From contig JAUWJD010000006.1 in NCBI GenBank assembly GCA_030607875.1, positions 1-64,000 on the forward strand: a stretch of DNA of 64,000 nt, in the 5' to 3' direction. Under the pieces are notes generated by a model. The model searched no databases. It worked only from the letters and a program-made list of their open reading frames with translations, and was not told the DNA's origin. A program made the position numbers and the translations under genes. The first letter of the stretch is position 1; every line of letters starts with the position of its first letter. This document shows positions 27,901-36,371 of this stretch, piece by piece. The stretch comes from Chloroflexota bacterium (GTDB lineage Bacteria > Chloroflexota > Anaerolineae > UBA2200).

Positions 27901-28383
27901 GTTGGCCAGCCAGAGCATCATCATCTCTTCCAGCACGATCTGGCGATGGGGCACGCCAGCCGTTTCGCCTTCCAGGTAGGCCTCGAGTCCAATCTCGCGC
28001 CGATAGACAGCCAGTGGGGGAAACTCGTCCGCGAATCGGCGCAGGGTTTCGTCCACTGCCTCCTGACCGAATCTCTCCACCAGCCAGTCCATGGCCTGCT
28101 CCATAACCTGGGGGGTCTTCTGCTCGCGGTACAGGCCCACGACATAGTGCAAGATTTCGTCAATCAGCCCCATGGCATTGATCTGGCCAGCCTTGACAGA
28201 TTGCTCGGGGAAGCGAACCAGGTCGCGCTTCTCGTTCATCTTTTTCGCGAACAGCCGCGCGCCGTGAAAGTTGGCCAGGATAACGTTCCCGCTGAGAGAG
28301 AACAGTGCTTGGTCAAATTGGTAGAGATCCCGCGCTTCCCGGGAAACGTGAAACTCCATTGTGACTTGGTCTGTTCGCTGCAT
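24877..28383 (-). CDS. Very long GH13 alpha-amylase-family protein
   Basis: The 1168-residue product has a GH13 barrel in its middle part (about residues 310-760), with the nucleophile Asp518 in RFDAA, the acid/base Glu583 in LLLAEAFW, and Asp644 in NNPDE. Its N-terminal 300 residues and C-terminal 350 residues are helical and match no domain I recognise. There is no signal peptide, so it is probably cytoplasmic and may act on glycogen or maltodextrins. ATG 28383 has GAGGAG 6 nt upstream; a GTG lies just before it. TATAAT at 28507-28512 is a possible -10 box. The C-terminus runs into a comM-derived repeat, which supplies the stop. The substrate is unknown. Confidence 0.85.
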   Translation of the reverse strand: MQRTDQVTMEFHVSREARDLYQFDQALFSLSGNVILANFHGARLFAKKMNEKRDLVRFPEQSVKAGQINAMGLIDEILHYVVGLYREQKTPQVMEQAMDWLVERFGQEAVDETLRRFADEFPPLAVYRREIGLEAYLEGETAGVPHRQIVLEEMMMLWLANKNLAFSPFLELFDDTALEKETAYRQIIAALGDFFETQPTFGPKDQHLVDMLRDPAIEVPHSLSGQLEYIREKWGALLGRYLYRLLGGLDLIREEEKMRFMGPGPARPYEFAELETEAERYSLDRDWMPRVVLMAKSTYVWLDQLSKKYRRSITRLDQIPDEELDTLGRWGFTGLWLIGVWQRSKASQRIKQLCGNPEAVASAYSLYDYQIADDLGGEAAFQDLKARAWQRGIRMAGDMVPNHVGIDGRWVIEHPDWFISLDHSPYPSHTFGGPALSWDERVGIFVEDHYYTRSDAAVVFKRVDRWTGSEKYVYHGNDGTSMPWNDTAQLNYLNPEVREAVIQTILHVARNFPIIRFDAAMTLSKKHYQRLWFPEPGTGGDIPTRAEHGLTKAQFDAAMPQEFWREVVDRVAQEAPDTLLLAEAFWLMEGYFVRTLGMHRVYNSAFMHMLKAEDNAKYRTTIKNVLQFDPEILKRFVNFMNNPDEETAVAQFGKGDKYFGVCTMMMTMPGLPMFGHGQIEGFAEKYGMEYRRAYWDEQPDQDLLRRHEREIFPLLHHRYLFAEVNNFLLYDFYTPEGHVNEDVFAYSNRVGDERALVVYHNKYATAQGWIRTSAAYSVKTEGDGERVLVQKSLGEGLGLHNQDDYFCIFRDHVNGLEYIRSNRELHEKGLYVELDAYKRHVFLDFRQVQDNVWHHYAHLAAYLDGRGVPSIDQALKETFLRPIHQAFMELVNAAMFRRLMDARLTDPAERLDAALLQEVEQKTLHLLQEIGQFTAATADHAALALEMQRELEALLQLPLLESRAPWSKSKEYKAIAEYLSADLNADWFTWGCLLGWWSVHSLGKIVGEAGFEGQSRSWIDEWLLGKVLAGALQDLGLDESKAWQAVGVIKLLTSHQRWFAAEAPDGRARAYPILETLLKDDDVQQFLQINRYQDVLWFNNEAFEQLLWWLLLVAVIHTAAFRPAAEVGEEALASYEVVQQLRQAEEESGYQVEELLRLVRKNTPARRG

Positions 28384-28579
28384 CACATTCTCCTCTCCCC
28401 TCGCGTGAATAGAGCGGGATGCCCTTTTTGGGCATATTCCTCAGCAGCCCTGGCGGCATCCGACCAACCAGCGTAGAAGGGATAGCGGCCATCGTGTTCA
28501 GGGGATATTATACACCAGGAAAGCCAGGTGATCGAACCGGCGCCGACCGATGTACTCAGGCAAAGAAAAGTCCGATGAA

Positions 28580-28945
28580 TGGAGTGGATGTCGACCCCAC
28601 AGGGAGGCTTCGTGCTGCGGTCCAGCAGCGGGCCGGGGCCTGTCCTGAACGGAGTGAAGGAACACGCTTGCGGTAGCGGGTGATCATGCTCGGCGAGCAG
28701 GTGCACTCTTTCAACAGGTCGCCGAAGTAGCCGCACGGACAGGGATTCATGGCTGCCACGAGCATGAGGTAGGTAGCACATCGCTATTTGACGCATCAGG
28801 GAAAACTGACACGCCGCTCTAGCTGGATCGTCAGATCCGGCTGCTTGAACGGTGGACCTGGCGAGCTGCCAGGGGCGATACGTGCTGCTGTTCGCGCAAT
28901 GCGCGATTTCGCCTGGAAGACTATTGATCATCGAGTCTCGGGGCA
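28580..28945 (-). pseudogene. comM fragment 2 (central part)
   Basis: In the 690-bp gap before the response regulator, the minus strand encodes [33 protein letters not shown] and, after a short REP-like insertion (CCTTCACTCCGTTCAGGACAGG-type, 25 bp), GPLLDR and GVDIH in another frame. Upstream there are traces of the segment usually reading PGEI...TIS. This is the AAA+ core of ComM/YifB, broken by frameshifts. It is not functional. Confidence 0.75.
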
Positions 28946-29015
28946 AAAAGGGAAAGATCCGGTGTGGTTGTACTCCATCTGCCATCTACCTGTCACCATT
29001 CTGCCGCAAATCTCC

Positions 29016-29044
29016 TTGACCGAACGCGGGATTTCTGCTAACAT
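29016..29044 (+). promoter_or_regulatory. Promoter of the two-component operon
   Basis: TTGACC, 17 bp, TAACAT, with a leader of about 25 nt before the response regulator ATG at 29075. Confidence 0.5.
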
Positions 29045-29074
29045 CAGGAGGAGACATTCTGCCAGGAGGAACCG

Positions 29075-29761
29075 ATGTCTGCCAGGATCCTGATCGTGGA
29101 TGACGAGCCAGCCATTGTGGACATGCTGGCCTATAACCTGCGGCGAGCCAACTACCAGGTGATCATCGCCCAGGATGGCGAGGAGGCGCTGACCAAGGCC
29201 CTGCAGGAGCAGCCTGATTTGATCATTCTCGACCTGATGCTGCCCCGGTTGGATGGGCTGGAAGTGTGCCGGGCCTTGCGCCGGAAGCGCGATGTGCCCA
29301 TCATCATGCTCACCGCCCGCGATGCCGAAGTGGACCGGGTGGTAGGCCTGGAGTTGGGGGCCGATGACTACGTGGTCAAGCCCTTCAGTGTGCGCGAACT
29401 GATGGCCCGGGTGAAGAGCGTGCTGCGTCGGACTGCGCCGCGACCGGAGGAGACGGCGCCAGATACGATCCGCGCCGGCGCGTTGACGGTGGATGCTGCC
29501 TGCCACGAGGCCAGATGGCGCGACATCGAACTGGAGCTCACTGCCCTGGAGTTCAATCTGCTGTACACCTTGGCCCGTCACGCCGACCGGGTGTTGAGCC
29601 GGGAACAACTACTGGAGCAAGTATGGGGCTACAGTTATTATGGCGATCTGCGGGCGGTGGATGCTGCCATCAAGCGTCTGCGGGCCAAGCTGCGCCAGAC
29701 CGCGCCTGAAGCTGAAGTCATCGTGACCGTGCGCGGCGTGGGCTACAAGCTAACCGCGTAG
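29075..29761 (+). CDS. OmpR/PhoB-family response regulator
   Basis: The 228-residue regulator has a receiver domain (residues 4-118). It shows the acidic pair in VDDEP, the phospho-acceptor Asp in LIILDLMLP, the Thr in LTAR and the Lys in VKPF. A winged-helix DNA-binding domain follows (residues 132-228, with LTALEFNLLYTLARH and VRGVGYKL). It starts after aggagga and is followed after 12 bp by the histidine kinase gene, its likely partner. PhoB/PhoR-type systems share this layout, but no phosphate genes are nearby, so the signal is unknown. Confidence 0.93.
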   Translation: MSARILIVDDEPAIVDMLAYNLRRANYQVIIAQDGEEALTKALQEQPDLIILDLMLPRLDGLEVCRALRRKRDVPIIMLTARDAEVDRVVGLELGADDYVVKPFSVRELMARVKSVLRRTAPRPEETAPDTIRAGALTVDAACHEARWRDIELELTALEFNLLYTLARHADRVLSREQLLEQVWGYSYYGDLRAVDAAIKRLRAKLRQTAPEAEVIVTVRGVGYKLTA

Positions 29762-29773
29762 GGAGCAAAGCCG

Positions 29774-31321
29774 ATGTTCTCTAGCCCTTTGACTCCGCTC
29801 AGGACCAGTATCCGCACTCGGCTGACCTTCAGCCATCTGGCGGTGATCATCGTGGCCATGAGTCTCTCTGGGCTTCTGTTGCTGTCTCTCCTGGAGCGAT
29901 ACTTTCTACAGGCCATGGAAGACAGTCTCATCGCCCAGGCGCGGATCACGGCTCAGGCCCTCATCCCCGGGGCGAGAACCGAAGGCCCGCCCATTGAGGT
30001 TCCGGCCCCGGCCTTTAACACCCTCCAGCAACAGCAGAGCAACATCTCTCTCCAGACTCAGAATGTCGCCCCACCGGTCGGGGACGTTTCCCTGGGCGAC
30101 CTGGATTTGGCCTATCTTGCCAACGCCTCGCTTCAACTCAGTTCTCAATTGGACACCCGTATCCGTATTCTGGATGCCCTAGGGGTGGTGCTGGTGGATT
30201 CGCGGCAAGAGGAACAGAGCGCAGATCTGCGGGCCGATTCACTGGTAGGCCAGGCGCTGGAGGGGCGATACGCCAGCCGAATTGCTCAGGCTGACCGGGC
30301 GGAGGAGACTGCTATGCATCTGGCCCTGCCGGTGCTGGTCGAGGGCCAGTTGGTGGGAGTGGTCTATCTCAGCCAACCCTTGCGTGACGTGACAGCCGTG
30401 TTGCACGACCTGCGCACGCGGTGGCTGCTGTCCACGGCCGTTGCCCTTCTCCTGTCGGGCGTGGTGGGCTGGTTGCTGTCACGGGCCATCGCCAGCCCGT
30501 TGCGGCAACTGACAGCGGCTGCCGGGGCCGTGGCCGGGGGACAACTCGATCAACAGGTTCCGGTTCGCTCCCGTGATGAGCTGGGCCGCTTGAGTCAGGC
30601 CTTCAACGAGATGACCGCCCGCCTGCGAGCGGCACGCCAGATGCAGGTGGACTTTGTGGCCAACGTATCCCACGAATTGCGCACTCCATTGACAGCCATC
30701 AAGGGGTTGGTGGAAACCCTGCGCGATGGCGCGGTGGACGACCCCCAGGTGCGCAACCGCTTTCTGGAGACTGTGGAGGGCGAAACCGACCGTCTCATCC
30801 GGCTGGTCAACGATCTACTGGTCCTGTCTCGCGCTGACTCTGAGGCGCTCAACCTGCAACGTGATTCGGTAGACCTAGCGCAACTGGTCCGAGCCACAGT
30901 GAGCCGGTTGGCACCTCAGGCCAAGGCGCGGGGGCTGGTCTGGCGAGTGGAGACCAGCCCTGACTCCCTGTTGGTGTGGGCCGATCCTGACCGCATCGAG
31001 CAGGTTCTGGTCAACCTGCTGGACAACGCCATCAAATACTCCCGGCCTGGGGGCACGGTGACAGTCAGCGTGGATGGCGAGCAGGGACAGCCGGTGCGGG
31101 TACAGGTGCAGGACGAGGGTGTCGGCATTCCGGCGCAAGACGTGGCCCGCATCGGCCAGCGGTTCTACCGGGCCGACAAGGCCCGCTCGCGCACTGAGGG
31201 CGGCAGCGGACTGGGCCTGGCCATCGCCCAGGCTCTGGTCCAAGCCCACGGCGGCCAGTTGTGGCTGGAGAGCCAGGAGGGCCAGGGTACCCTCGTAACG
31301 TTCACCCTGCCATCTTCGTAG
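29774..31321 (+). CDS. Membrane sensor histidine kinase
   Basis: The 515-residue product has a first transmembrane segment (about 20-45), an extracellular sensor domain of about 150 residues, and a second transmembrane segment (about 215-235). A HAMP domain, the HisKA dimerisation helix with the phospho-accepting His in FVANVSHELRTPL, and an HATPase domain (NLLDNAIKYS, DEGVGIP, GGSGLGLAI) follow. It should autophosphorylate and pass the phosphate to the regulator just upstream, with which it forms an operon. The sensor domain has no motif that tells the ligand. The domain order resembles PhoR/WalK-type kinases. Confidence 0.93.
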   Translation: MFSSPLTPLRTSIRTRLTFSHLAVIIVAMSLSGLLLLSLLERYFLQAMEDSLIAQARITAQALIPGARTEGPPIEVPAPAFNTLQQQQSNISLQTQNVAPPVGDVSLGDLDLAYLANASLQLSSQLDTRIRILDALGVVLVDSRQEEQSADLRADSLVGQALEGRYASRIAQADRAEETAMHLALPVLVEGQLVGVVYLSQPLRDVTAVLHDLRTRWLLSTAVALLLSGVVGWLLSRAIASPLRQLTAAAGAVAGGQLDQQVPVRSRDELGRLSQAFNEMTARLRAARQMQVDFVANVSHELRTPLTAIKGLVETLRDGAVDDPQVRNRFLETVEGETDRLIRLVNDLLVLSRADSEALNLQRDSVDLAQLVRATVSRLAPQAKARGLVWRVETSPDSLLVWADPDRIEQVLVNLLDNAIKYSRPGGTVTVSVDGEQGQPVRVQVQDEGVGIPAQDVARIGQRFYRADKARSRTEGGSGLGLAIAQALVQAHGGQLWLESQEGQGTLVTFTLPSS

Positions 31322-31509
31322 TTATTCTCCCCCATACTCTCATACCCTCTTTCTCCCCTGTGTCCCTTTCGTGCTTCTCATCTGCCCTCAGATTATCATC
31401 CCCTCGTCACACACCTGCCACATAGCCAGGCCACAATGTAAGGGCTTGATGCAAGAGAACGTTTTGCGGCACAACCACACTTGGCTTCGTTCAAAAGGAG
31501 GGACGAACG

Positions 31510-32268
31510 ATGAAAGCAAGAATCGTCAGTATTGTCGGCGTTTCGCTTATCTTGACCTTCGCGCTTTGTGCCTGGACGGGGGAGCAGCCGGTGTCCCATG
31601 AACCTCGTCTCATCACAGTAACCGGAGACGCCAAAGTCCGGGTTGTTCCCGACGAGGTTCTCCTCACCCTGGGCGTGGAAACCTGGGACAAGGATCTTGT
31701 CGTGGCCAAGGACCAGAATGATGCAATCGTCAACAAGGTGCTGGGCCTGGCTGCGGACTATGCCATTGATCCCCAGCATGTCCAAATCGACTATGTCAAT
31801 ATCGAGCCGTGGTATCGTCACGGCACGTATGAGGAACAGGATTTTTTAGGGTTCTTTGTACGCAAAACGATTGTCATCACGCTCAGAGACATCTCCAAGT
31901 TCGAGGATCTGCTGACCGATGTGCTTGGCGTCGGCGTCAACTACGTCCAAGGGATTCAGTTTCGTACTACACAACTGAGGAAGTATCGAGATGAGGCCCG
32001 TGCGCTGGCCATCAAAGCCGCCCGGGAAAAGGCCATCGCTCTGGCCGGGGAGTTGGGCCAAAAGGTGGGTGAACCTCACGTGATCCGCGAAGACCAAGGT
32101 GGCTGGTGGTCCGGCTACGGTGCATGGTGGGGTTCTCGTTGGGGTGCAGCGATGACTCAAAACGTGATTCAGGAACTTGGCGGAGCTTCCTCAGCAACAG
32201 GCACCGTGGCGCCCGGCCAAATCAGTGTCCAGGCCAGGGTCGCGGTAACCTTTCAACTGGAGATCTAG
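31510..32268 (+). CDS. Exported SIMPL-domain (DUF541) protein
   Basis: The 252-residue product starts after aaaaggaggg. It has a signal peptide (IVGVSLILTFALCAWTG), then a SIMPL domain (ITVTGDAKVRVVPDEVLLTLGVET, VQTDYVNIEP-like, and REKAIALAGELGQKVG). The SIMPL fold is found in periplasmic or cell-surface proteins and in some signalling partners; its role is poorly understood. The 190-bp gap upstream is pyrimidine-rich and shows no other feature. It is followed by a dispersed repeat and a VIT/VWA protein gene. Confidence 0.85.
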   Translation: MKARIVSIVGVSLILTFALCAWTGEQPVSHEPRLITVTGDAKVRVVPDEVLLTLGVETWDKDLVVAKDQNDAIVNKVLGLAADYAIDPQHVQIDYVNIEPWYRHGTYEEQDFLGFFVRKTIVITLRDISKFEDLLTDVLGVGVNYVQGIQFRTTQLRKYRDEARALAIKAAREKAIALAGELGQKVGEPHVIREDQGGWWSGYGAWWGSRWGAAMTQNVIQELGGASSATGTVAPGQISVQARVAVTFQLEI

Positions 32269-32283
32269 TCCTGTATCGTCAAG

Positions 32284-32529
32284 TTCTACTGCTTCGTGCA
32301 TCAACCGTTCGTGCTCCGGATGTGCTCTGCATGCCCCGTGGGCACCTGCGGGTGGCCGCCAAAAGGTCTCGTCGCCGAAGGTCTTGGCGAAGACAAGGCC
32401 GAAGGCGACAGCCGAAGGGTCCCGCACCGACGGGATGGCTCGACGGGATTGCTAGAGCTCTCTAGCTGGGTTATTGTGTGAAAACGGCCGCTTGAGTTTA
32501 GCGACCTTCGGCGCAGCACTCTGCAAGAG
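32284..32529 (+). repeat. Dispersed repeat, second family (copy 2)
   Basis: It matches the reverse complement of 5204-5396, including the block coding for FVLRMCSACPVGTCG, the hairpin GGGTCCCGCACCGACGGGA and GATGGCTCGACGGGATTGCT. An extra segment of about 40 bp (AAGGTCTCGTCGCCGAAGGT-like) is inserted between blocks. It fills the gap between the SIMPL and VIT/VWA genes. Confidence 0.7.
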
Positions 32530-32549
32530 TGGCATAAGGAGGTGTGATC

Positions 32550-34829
32550 ATGCGCAAGGTGATTCTGATTCTGTTGGTGAGTGTGTTGTGGTTCAACGTG
32601 GGCGGTGGACCTGCCCTGGCCGACGGCATGTTCGTGCCCGATGCCCTCAGCCCCGACTACTTGGTCGTGCGTTATCACCACGTCACGGTCCGCATTGAGA
32701 ACGGCCACGCCGTGACGCGAGTGGAACAGGAATTCTACAATCCCTACGACTTCCGGGTGGAGGGGCGCTACCTGTTCCCCGTGCCGCCGGAGGCCATCCT
32801 GTCTCGTTTCCTGGCTGTGGTAGACGGCCAGCGGCAGCAGGTGACCCGCCAGGACGCGGCCACGACTAACGACGCCCTGTACGCTATCGTGGCCCAACGG
32901 CGCGATCCCTCGCTGCTGCAATACGCCGATTGGGAGACCCTGGCCTTTGACCTCAGCCTTCCGCCTGGCGGCTCGCGCCAAATGACCCTGGAGTACGAAG
33001 AAGTGTTGGTGCCCAGCGGCGGATTGTACCGCTATCGCTACGTCCTGAGCACCGAACGCTATTCGTTCCAAGTGCTGGAGGAGGTGTCGCTGGCCGTGGA
33101 TCTTCACTCGTCGTCCGGCCTGGCCAGCCTGTACTCCTCGACCCATGCGGTGACCACCGAGAGGCTGGGGCTAGGCCGGGCGCGGGTAACCTGGGAGGCC
33201 CAATTCATCCGACCTACCGAAGACTTTGAGTTGTTCTTCGCTCCGGCCGAGGATGGCTTTGGAGGTGGCCTACTCACCGGCCAGCGCAACGGCCACGACC
33301 ATTTCCTGTTCCTCTTTTCACCGCAAGTCGAGCCGCTCCGGACCACCTACCTGCCCAAAGACATCGTGTTCGTCATGGACCGCGCGGGCAGCATGGGCGG
33401 CGAGAAGATCGAGCAAGCGCGCTACGGCCTGCACTTTGTCCTGAGCCAACTTGGCGAGGATGACCGGTTTTCCATCATCAGCTTTGATGATCAAATCTCG
33501 GCCTTTGACCAGAGCTTGCAGCCGGTGGACAAACGCACCTTGCAGAGCGCCCATCGCTACGTGGACCGGCTGTCTGCCGGGGGCTGGACGGACCTGGAGG
33601 CAGCTTTGCAGACCGGGCTAGAGGTTCTGGAGCGCAGCGAGGAACGGGAGTCATCCCGGATGGTCGTCTTTCTGACCGACGGCCTGCCCACGGCCGGCAT
33701 CACCGATGGGGAACTCATCGCTCACCTTGTGACCCAGACCAACGCCCGGCTCGCGGCTCGCCTGCACGTCTTTGGCGTGGGCTATGACATCAACACCCAC
33801 CTACTCGACCGCCTGGCCGCCGACAACGGAGGCACGGTAACCTATGTTCAGCCCGACGAGAACCTGGAACTGGCCCTGACCGAGTTCTACGGGAAGATCG
33901 CCCACCCCGTGCTGACCGACGTGCAGGTCGAGTTTGAGGGCCTGGAAGCCAACGCACTCTATCCTGGAGCACTGCCCGACCTGTTCCAGGGCTCCAGCCT
34001 GCTACTGACCGGTCGCTATCGAGCCACAGGCGACACGGCCACTGTGCGGGTGCGCGGCCGGGCCGGGGCCGAAAGGCGTGAGTACGTCTACCACTTTGAC
34101 CTGAACCAGGCCGGCGGTCGCGACTTTGTGCCCCGGCTATGGGCCACCCGGCGGGTGGGTGCGCTTCTGGATCAGGTACGGGTGGAAGGCGAGAGCCAGG
34201 CGCTGGTGGAAGAAATCCGGGAACTGGGTCTGAGCTACGGCCTGGTCACTCCTTACACCACTTTTGTCATCGAAGGCCAGGCCGACGGAGCAGCCTCAGC
34301 GGCCAACATGGCTCTGTATAACTCGGCTGACCTGAACCAGGCCTCGGGCCGGACCACGATCCAGGCCCGCGTCCAGAACCAGGCCTATCAGCAGGCGGCC
34401 CAGGCCAATCTGGCCAGCGGGGCCAACATAGTGCACCAAGGACAGCGCAGCCTGGCCCAGGTGGGTAGCCAGAACGTGGACTTGGCGCTGCTGCAGGGAC
34501 AGAAGCCTCCGTCGGGCCCGATCACCGTCGAGTGGATAAGCCGCAACGTCGGCGTTGACCGCACGGTGGATTTTGGCTCGGAGGAGTATTTTGCCCTGGC
34601 CGAGGATCCGGCTGCCCGGACCTTCCTGCAAAGTGGTCCCAACGTAGTCTTCACTTACCAGGGGCAGGTCATCTCCGTCCAGGATCCAGAACATCAGGGC
34701 GATCAATCCGGCAGCGCGGATGTCGCAGCAACCAGTCAGGCTCCAGCAAATCAGGGCCGTCGTTCAACCAGCTTGGTTCTCCACGCGATAACGATGCTGC
34801 TGGACTTGTTCTTGGGTTTTGTGCCCTGA
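32550..34829 (+). CDS. Exported VIT and VWA domain protein
   Basis: The 759-residue product starts at ATG 32550 after aaggagg. It has a signal peptide (ILILLVSVLWFNVGG), a VIT domain (about 25-160, HHVTVRIENGHAVTRVEQEFYN), and a von Willebrand A domain (about 270-440), followed by a C-terminal region. This layout resembles inter-alpha-trypsin inhibitor heavy chains. The metal site is unusual: the DxSxS motif reads DRAGS at Asp277, with Ala in place of the first Ser, while Thr in GGWTD and Asp in LTDG are kept. There is a long Gln-rich stretch near residue 600. It probably binds proteins or surfaces outside the cell. Confidence 0.88.
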   Translation: MRKVILILLVSVLWFNVGGGPALADGMFVPDALSPDYLVVRYHHVTVRIENGHAVTRVEQEFYNPYDFRVEGRYLFPVPPEAILSRFLAVVDGQRQQVTRQDAATTNDALYAIVAQRRDPSLLQYADWETLAFDLSLPPGGSRQMTLEYEEVLVPSGGLYRYRYVLSTERYSFQVLEEVSLAVDLHSSSGLASLYSSTHAVTTERLGLGRARVTWEAQFIRPTEDFELFFAPAEDGFGGGLLTGQRNGHDHFLFLFSPQVEPLRTTYLPKDIVFVMDRAGSMGGEKIEQARYGLHFVLSQLGEDDRFSIISFDDQISAFDQSLQPVDKRTLQSAHRYVDRLSAGGWTDLEAALQTGLEVLERSEERESSRMVVFLTDGLPTAGITDGELIAHLVTQTNARLAARLHVFGVGYDINTHLLDRLAADNGGTVTYVQPDENLELALTEFYGKIAHPVLTDVQVEFEGLEANALYPGALPDLFQGSSLLLTGRYRATGDTATVRVRGRAGAERREYVYHFDLNQAGGRDFVPRLWATRRVGALLDQVRVEGESQALVEEIRELGLSYGLVTPYTTFVIEGQADGAASAANMALYNSADLNQASGRTTIQARVQNQAYQQAAQANLASGANIVHQGQRSLAQVGSQNVDLALLQGQKPPSGPITVEWISRNVGVDRTVDFGSEEYFALAEDPAARTFLQSGPNVVFTYQGQVISVQDPEHQGDQSGSADVAATSQAPANQGRRSTSLVLHAITMLLDLFLGFVP

Positions 34830-34924
34830 TGCTGCAATGGCGATGTTGCTGGGCTTGGTAGCTGAAGAACCACGTTTTCCTGCAAAGCAGCAAACGGCAG
34901 GCTTGACTGCCACGGCAAACAACA

Positions 34925-35067
34925 TCAGGGGTTGCGGAGCGTCCTGAGCATAGCGAGAGGCTGCGCTTGCGGTGGCCGGTGATCATCCCTGGCGAGCAGG
35001 TGCACTCTTTCAGCGCATCACCACAATAGCCGCACGAGCAGGGGTTCGTGGCCGATCGAGCATAGGG
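34925..35067 (-). pseudogene. comM fragment 3 (central part)
   Basis: The minus strand encodes ATNPCSCGYCGDALKECTCS and then PGMITGHRKR, the ComM NPCPCG region. It is followed by a REP-like GCTATGCTCAGGACGCTCC stretch at the same place as in fragment 2. It lies downstream of the VIT/VWA gene. The stretch 35068-35238 shows nothing clear. Confidence 0.65.
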
Positions 35068-35238
35068 CTGACCTGAATGCGGCACGGTTTGAAGGTTGCG
35101 CTTCGATGTGTGTCAATCGTGTGGGCCTTTCCTGTGCGGGCCGTACTGGATTGTTTCGGCTCCCCCTCCGCTGCGCTTCAGGGATACGCACTCCAGCTTC
35201 CGTATCTTTCGCGGCTCTTGCGGGCTAGATCTGCCTTC

Positions 35239-35510
35239 GTGGACAGTGTTGGATAGTCTCCGCTAGATGATGTGTCTTGATCTCCAGTGCACCCTCCAGA
35301 TCAACGATGATACGGGCCAGCTTGACGCTTCGCCTGCGGTGGAAGGCTCTGGCGCTCATGCCCAGTTGCGTCAAGGCCGCGCGCAGCCCTGCCCGACCCC
35401 GCCTCACTAATGGCGGGACTTTGCAGATGGCAGGACGCCTCAGTCCTGTCGTCCTGAGACAGGGCGAGACAGGGCAAGCGGCAGGCTCTTGCCGGCGTCG
35501 TCCGTGCGTT
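35239..35510 (-). pseudogene. comM fragment 4 (C-terminal part) with hairpin units
   Basis: The minus strand encodes TDDAGKSL, then an insertion of about 95 bp that holds 27-bp hairpin units. LRAALTQLGMSARAFH, RRRSVKLARIIVDLEGA and IKTHHLAETIQH follow, the C-terminal helical domain of ComM. The segment RRRSVKLAR is two residues longer than the usual ComM RILKVAR, an insertion shared by the other well-preserved C-half copies. It ends near the degV stop. Confidence 0.75.
35398..35468 (-). repeat. 27-bp hairpin units in comM fragment 4
   Basis: The unit 35398-35424 folds on the minus strand as CCCGCC, loop ATTAGTGA, GGCGGG. A diverged 27-nt unit at 35442-35468 has CCTGTC, loop TCAGGAC, GACAGG. 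Between them is a partial unit. Confidence 0.8.
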
Positions 35511-35531
35511 TCGCCTTCAAGTCGAAGCCGC

Positions 35532-36371
35532 TCAGAGGCCTGCCTTGTACGAGACGATGCCGATAATGCCCGGCCCTCCGTGCACGGTCAAGGAACAGGC
35601 CAGGTCTACGACGTGCATCTCGTGGCAACTGAAGTTGTCCTCCAGCCGCGCCCTCAGAGCCTCCGCCTCGTCGTGGGCTTCAGCGTGGATCATGGCCAAC
35701 TTCACCGGCTCAGTGGTGCCCACTGCCTGCGCCGTCAGCTCCACCAGCCGATCGATGGCCTTGCCCCTGGTGCGCACCTTCTCAAAGGCCTCCAGGACGC
35801 CGTCTTCCACCTTGATGATGGGCTTTACACTTAACAGCGAGGCCAGCGCACCGGACAGCTTGCCCACGCGCCCGCTTCTCTGGAGGTACTTCATGGTGGC
35901 CGGGGTGAAATAAAGGTGCGTCCTCGACCTTATCCCTTCCAGGAGCTGGAGGATTTCCCCCATGCTCTTCCCCTCCTCGGCGGCCCGGGCGGCAGCTAGC
36001 ACCTGATAGCCGGTGCCCATGGAGATCGAGAGCGAGTCAAAGACCTCGACGTCGGCATCGGGCAGCATGGACTTGGCCAGCACCGCCGATTGATAGGTCC
36101 CGCTGTGTTTGGAGGTGACGACGATGGTGAGGATAGAGTGGCCTTGTCCCGCCAACGGCTTATAGACCTCGACCAGCTGGCCCGGCGATGGCTGTGACGA
36201 CGTGGGTATGCACTCCTCGAGCTTGCGGAAGAAGGTGGGGCGGTCAATGTCAATCCCCTCCCGGTAGGTCTCGTGGGCGAACTGGATGTTGATGGGCACC
36301 ACCCGAATGTCGTATCGCTCCAGCAATTGCTGAGGGACATCGGCAGTGCTGTCGGTGACAATCTTGATCAT
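35532..36371 (-). CDS. DegV-family fatty-acid-binding protein
   Basis: DegV proteins bind a fatty acid; related FakB proteins present it to the kinase FakA for phospholipid synthesis. The 279-residue product starts MIKIVTDSTADVP at ATG 36371 with AAGGAGG upstream. It has the lipid-binding TSSQPSPGQL (Thr/Ser at the carboxylate site), VVTSKHSGTYQSA, DSLSISMGTGY and the C-terminal HGGPGIIGI. Length is normal for the family. No fakA (DAK) gene is in the window. It is flanked on both sides by comM-derived fragments. The 290 bp upstream (36372-36663) show no convincing feature. Confidence 0.92.
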   Translation of the reverse strand: MIKIVTDSTADVPQQLLERYDIRVVPINIQFAHETYREGIDIDRPTFFRKLEECIPTSSQPSPGQLVEVYKPLAGQGHSILTIVVTSKHSGTYQSAVLAKSMLPDADVEVFDSLSISMGTGYQVLAAARAAEEGKSMGEILQLLEGIRSRTHLYFTPATMKYLQRSGRVGKLSGALASLLSVKPIIKVEDGVLEAFEKVRTRGKAIDRLVELTAQAVGTTEPVKLAMIHAEAHDEAEALRARLEDNFSCHEMHVVDLACSLTVHGGPGIIGIVSYKAGL

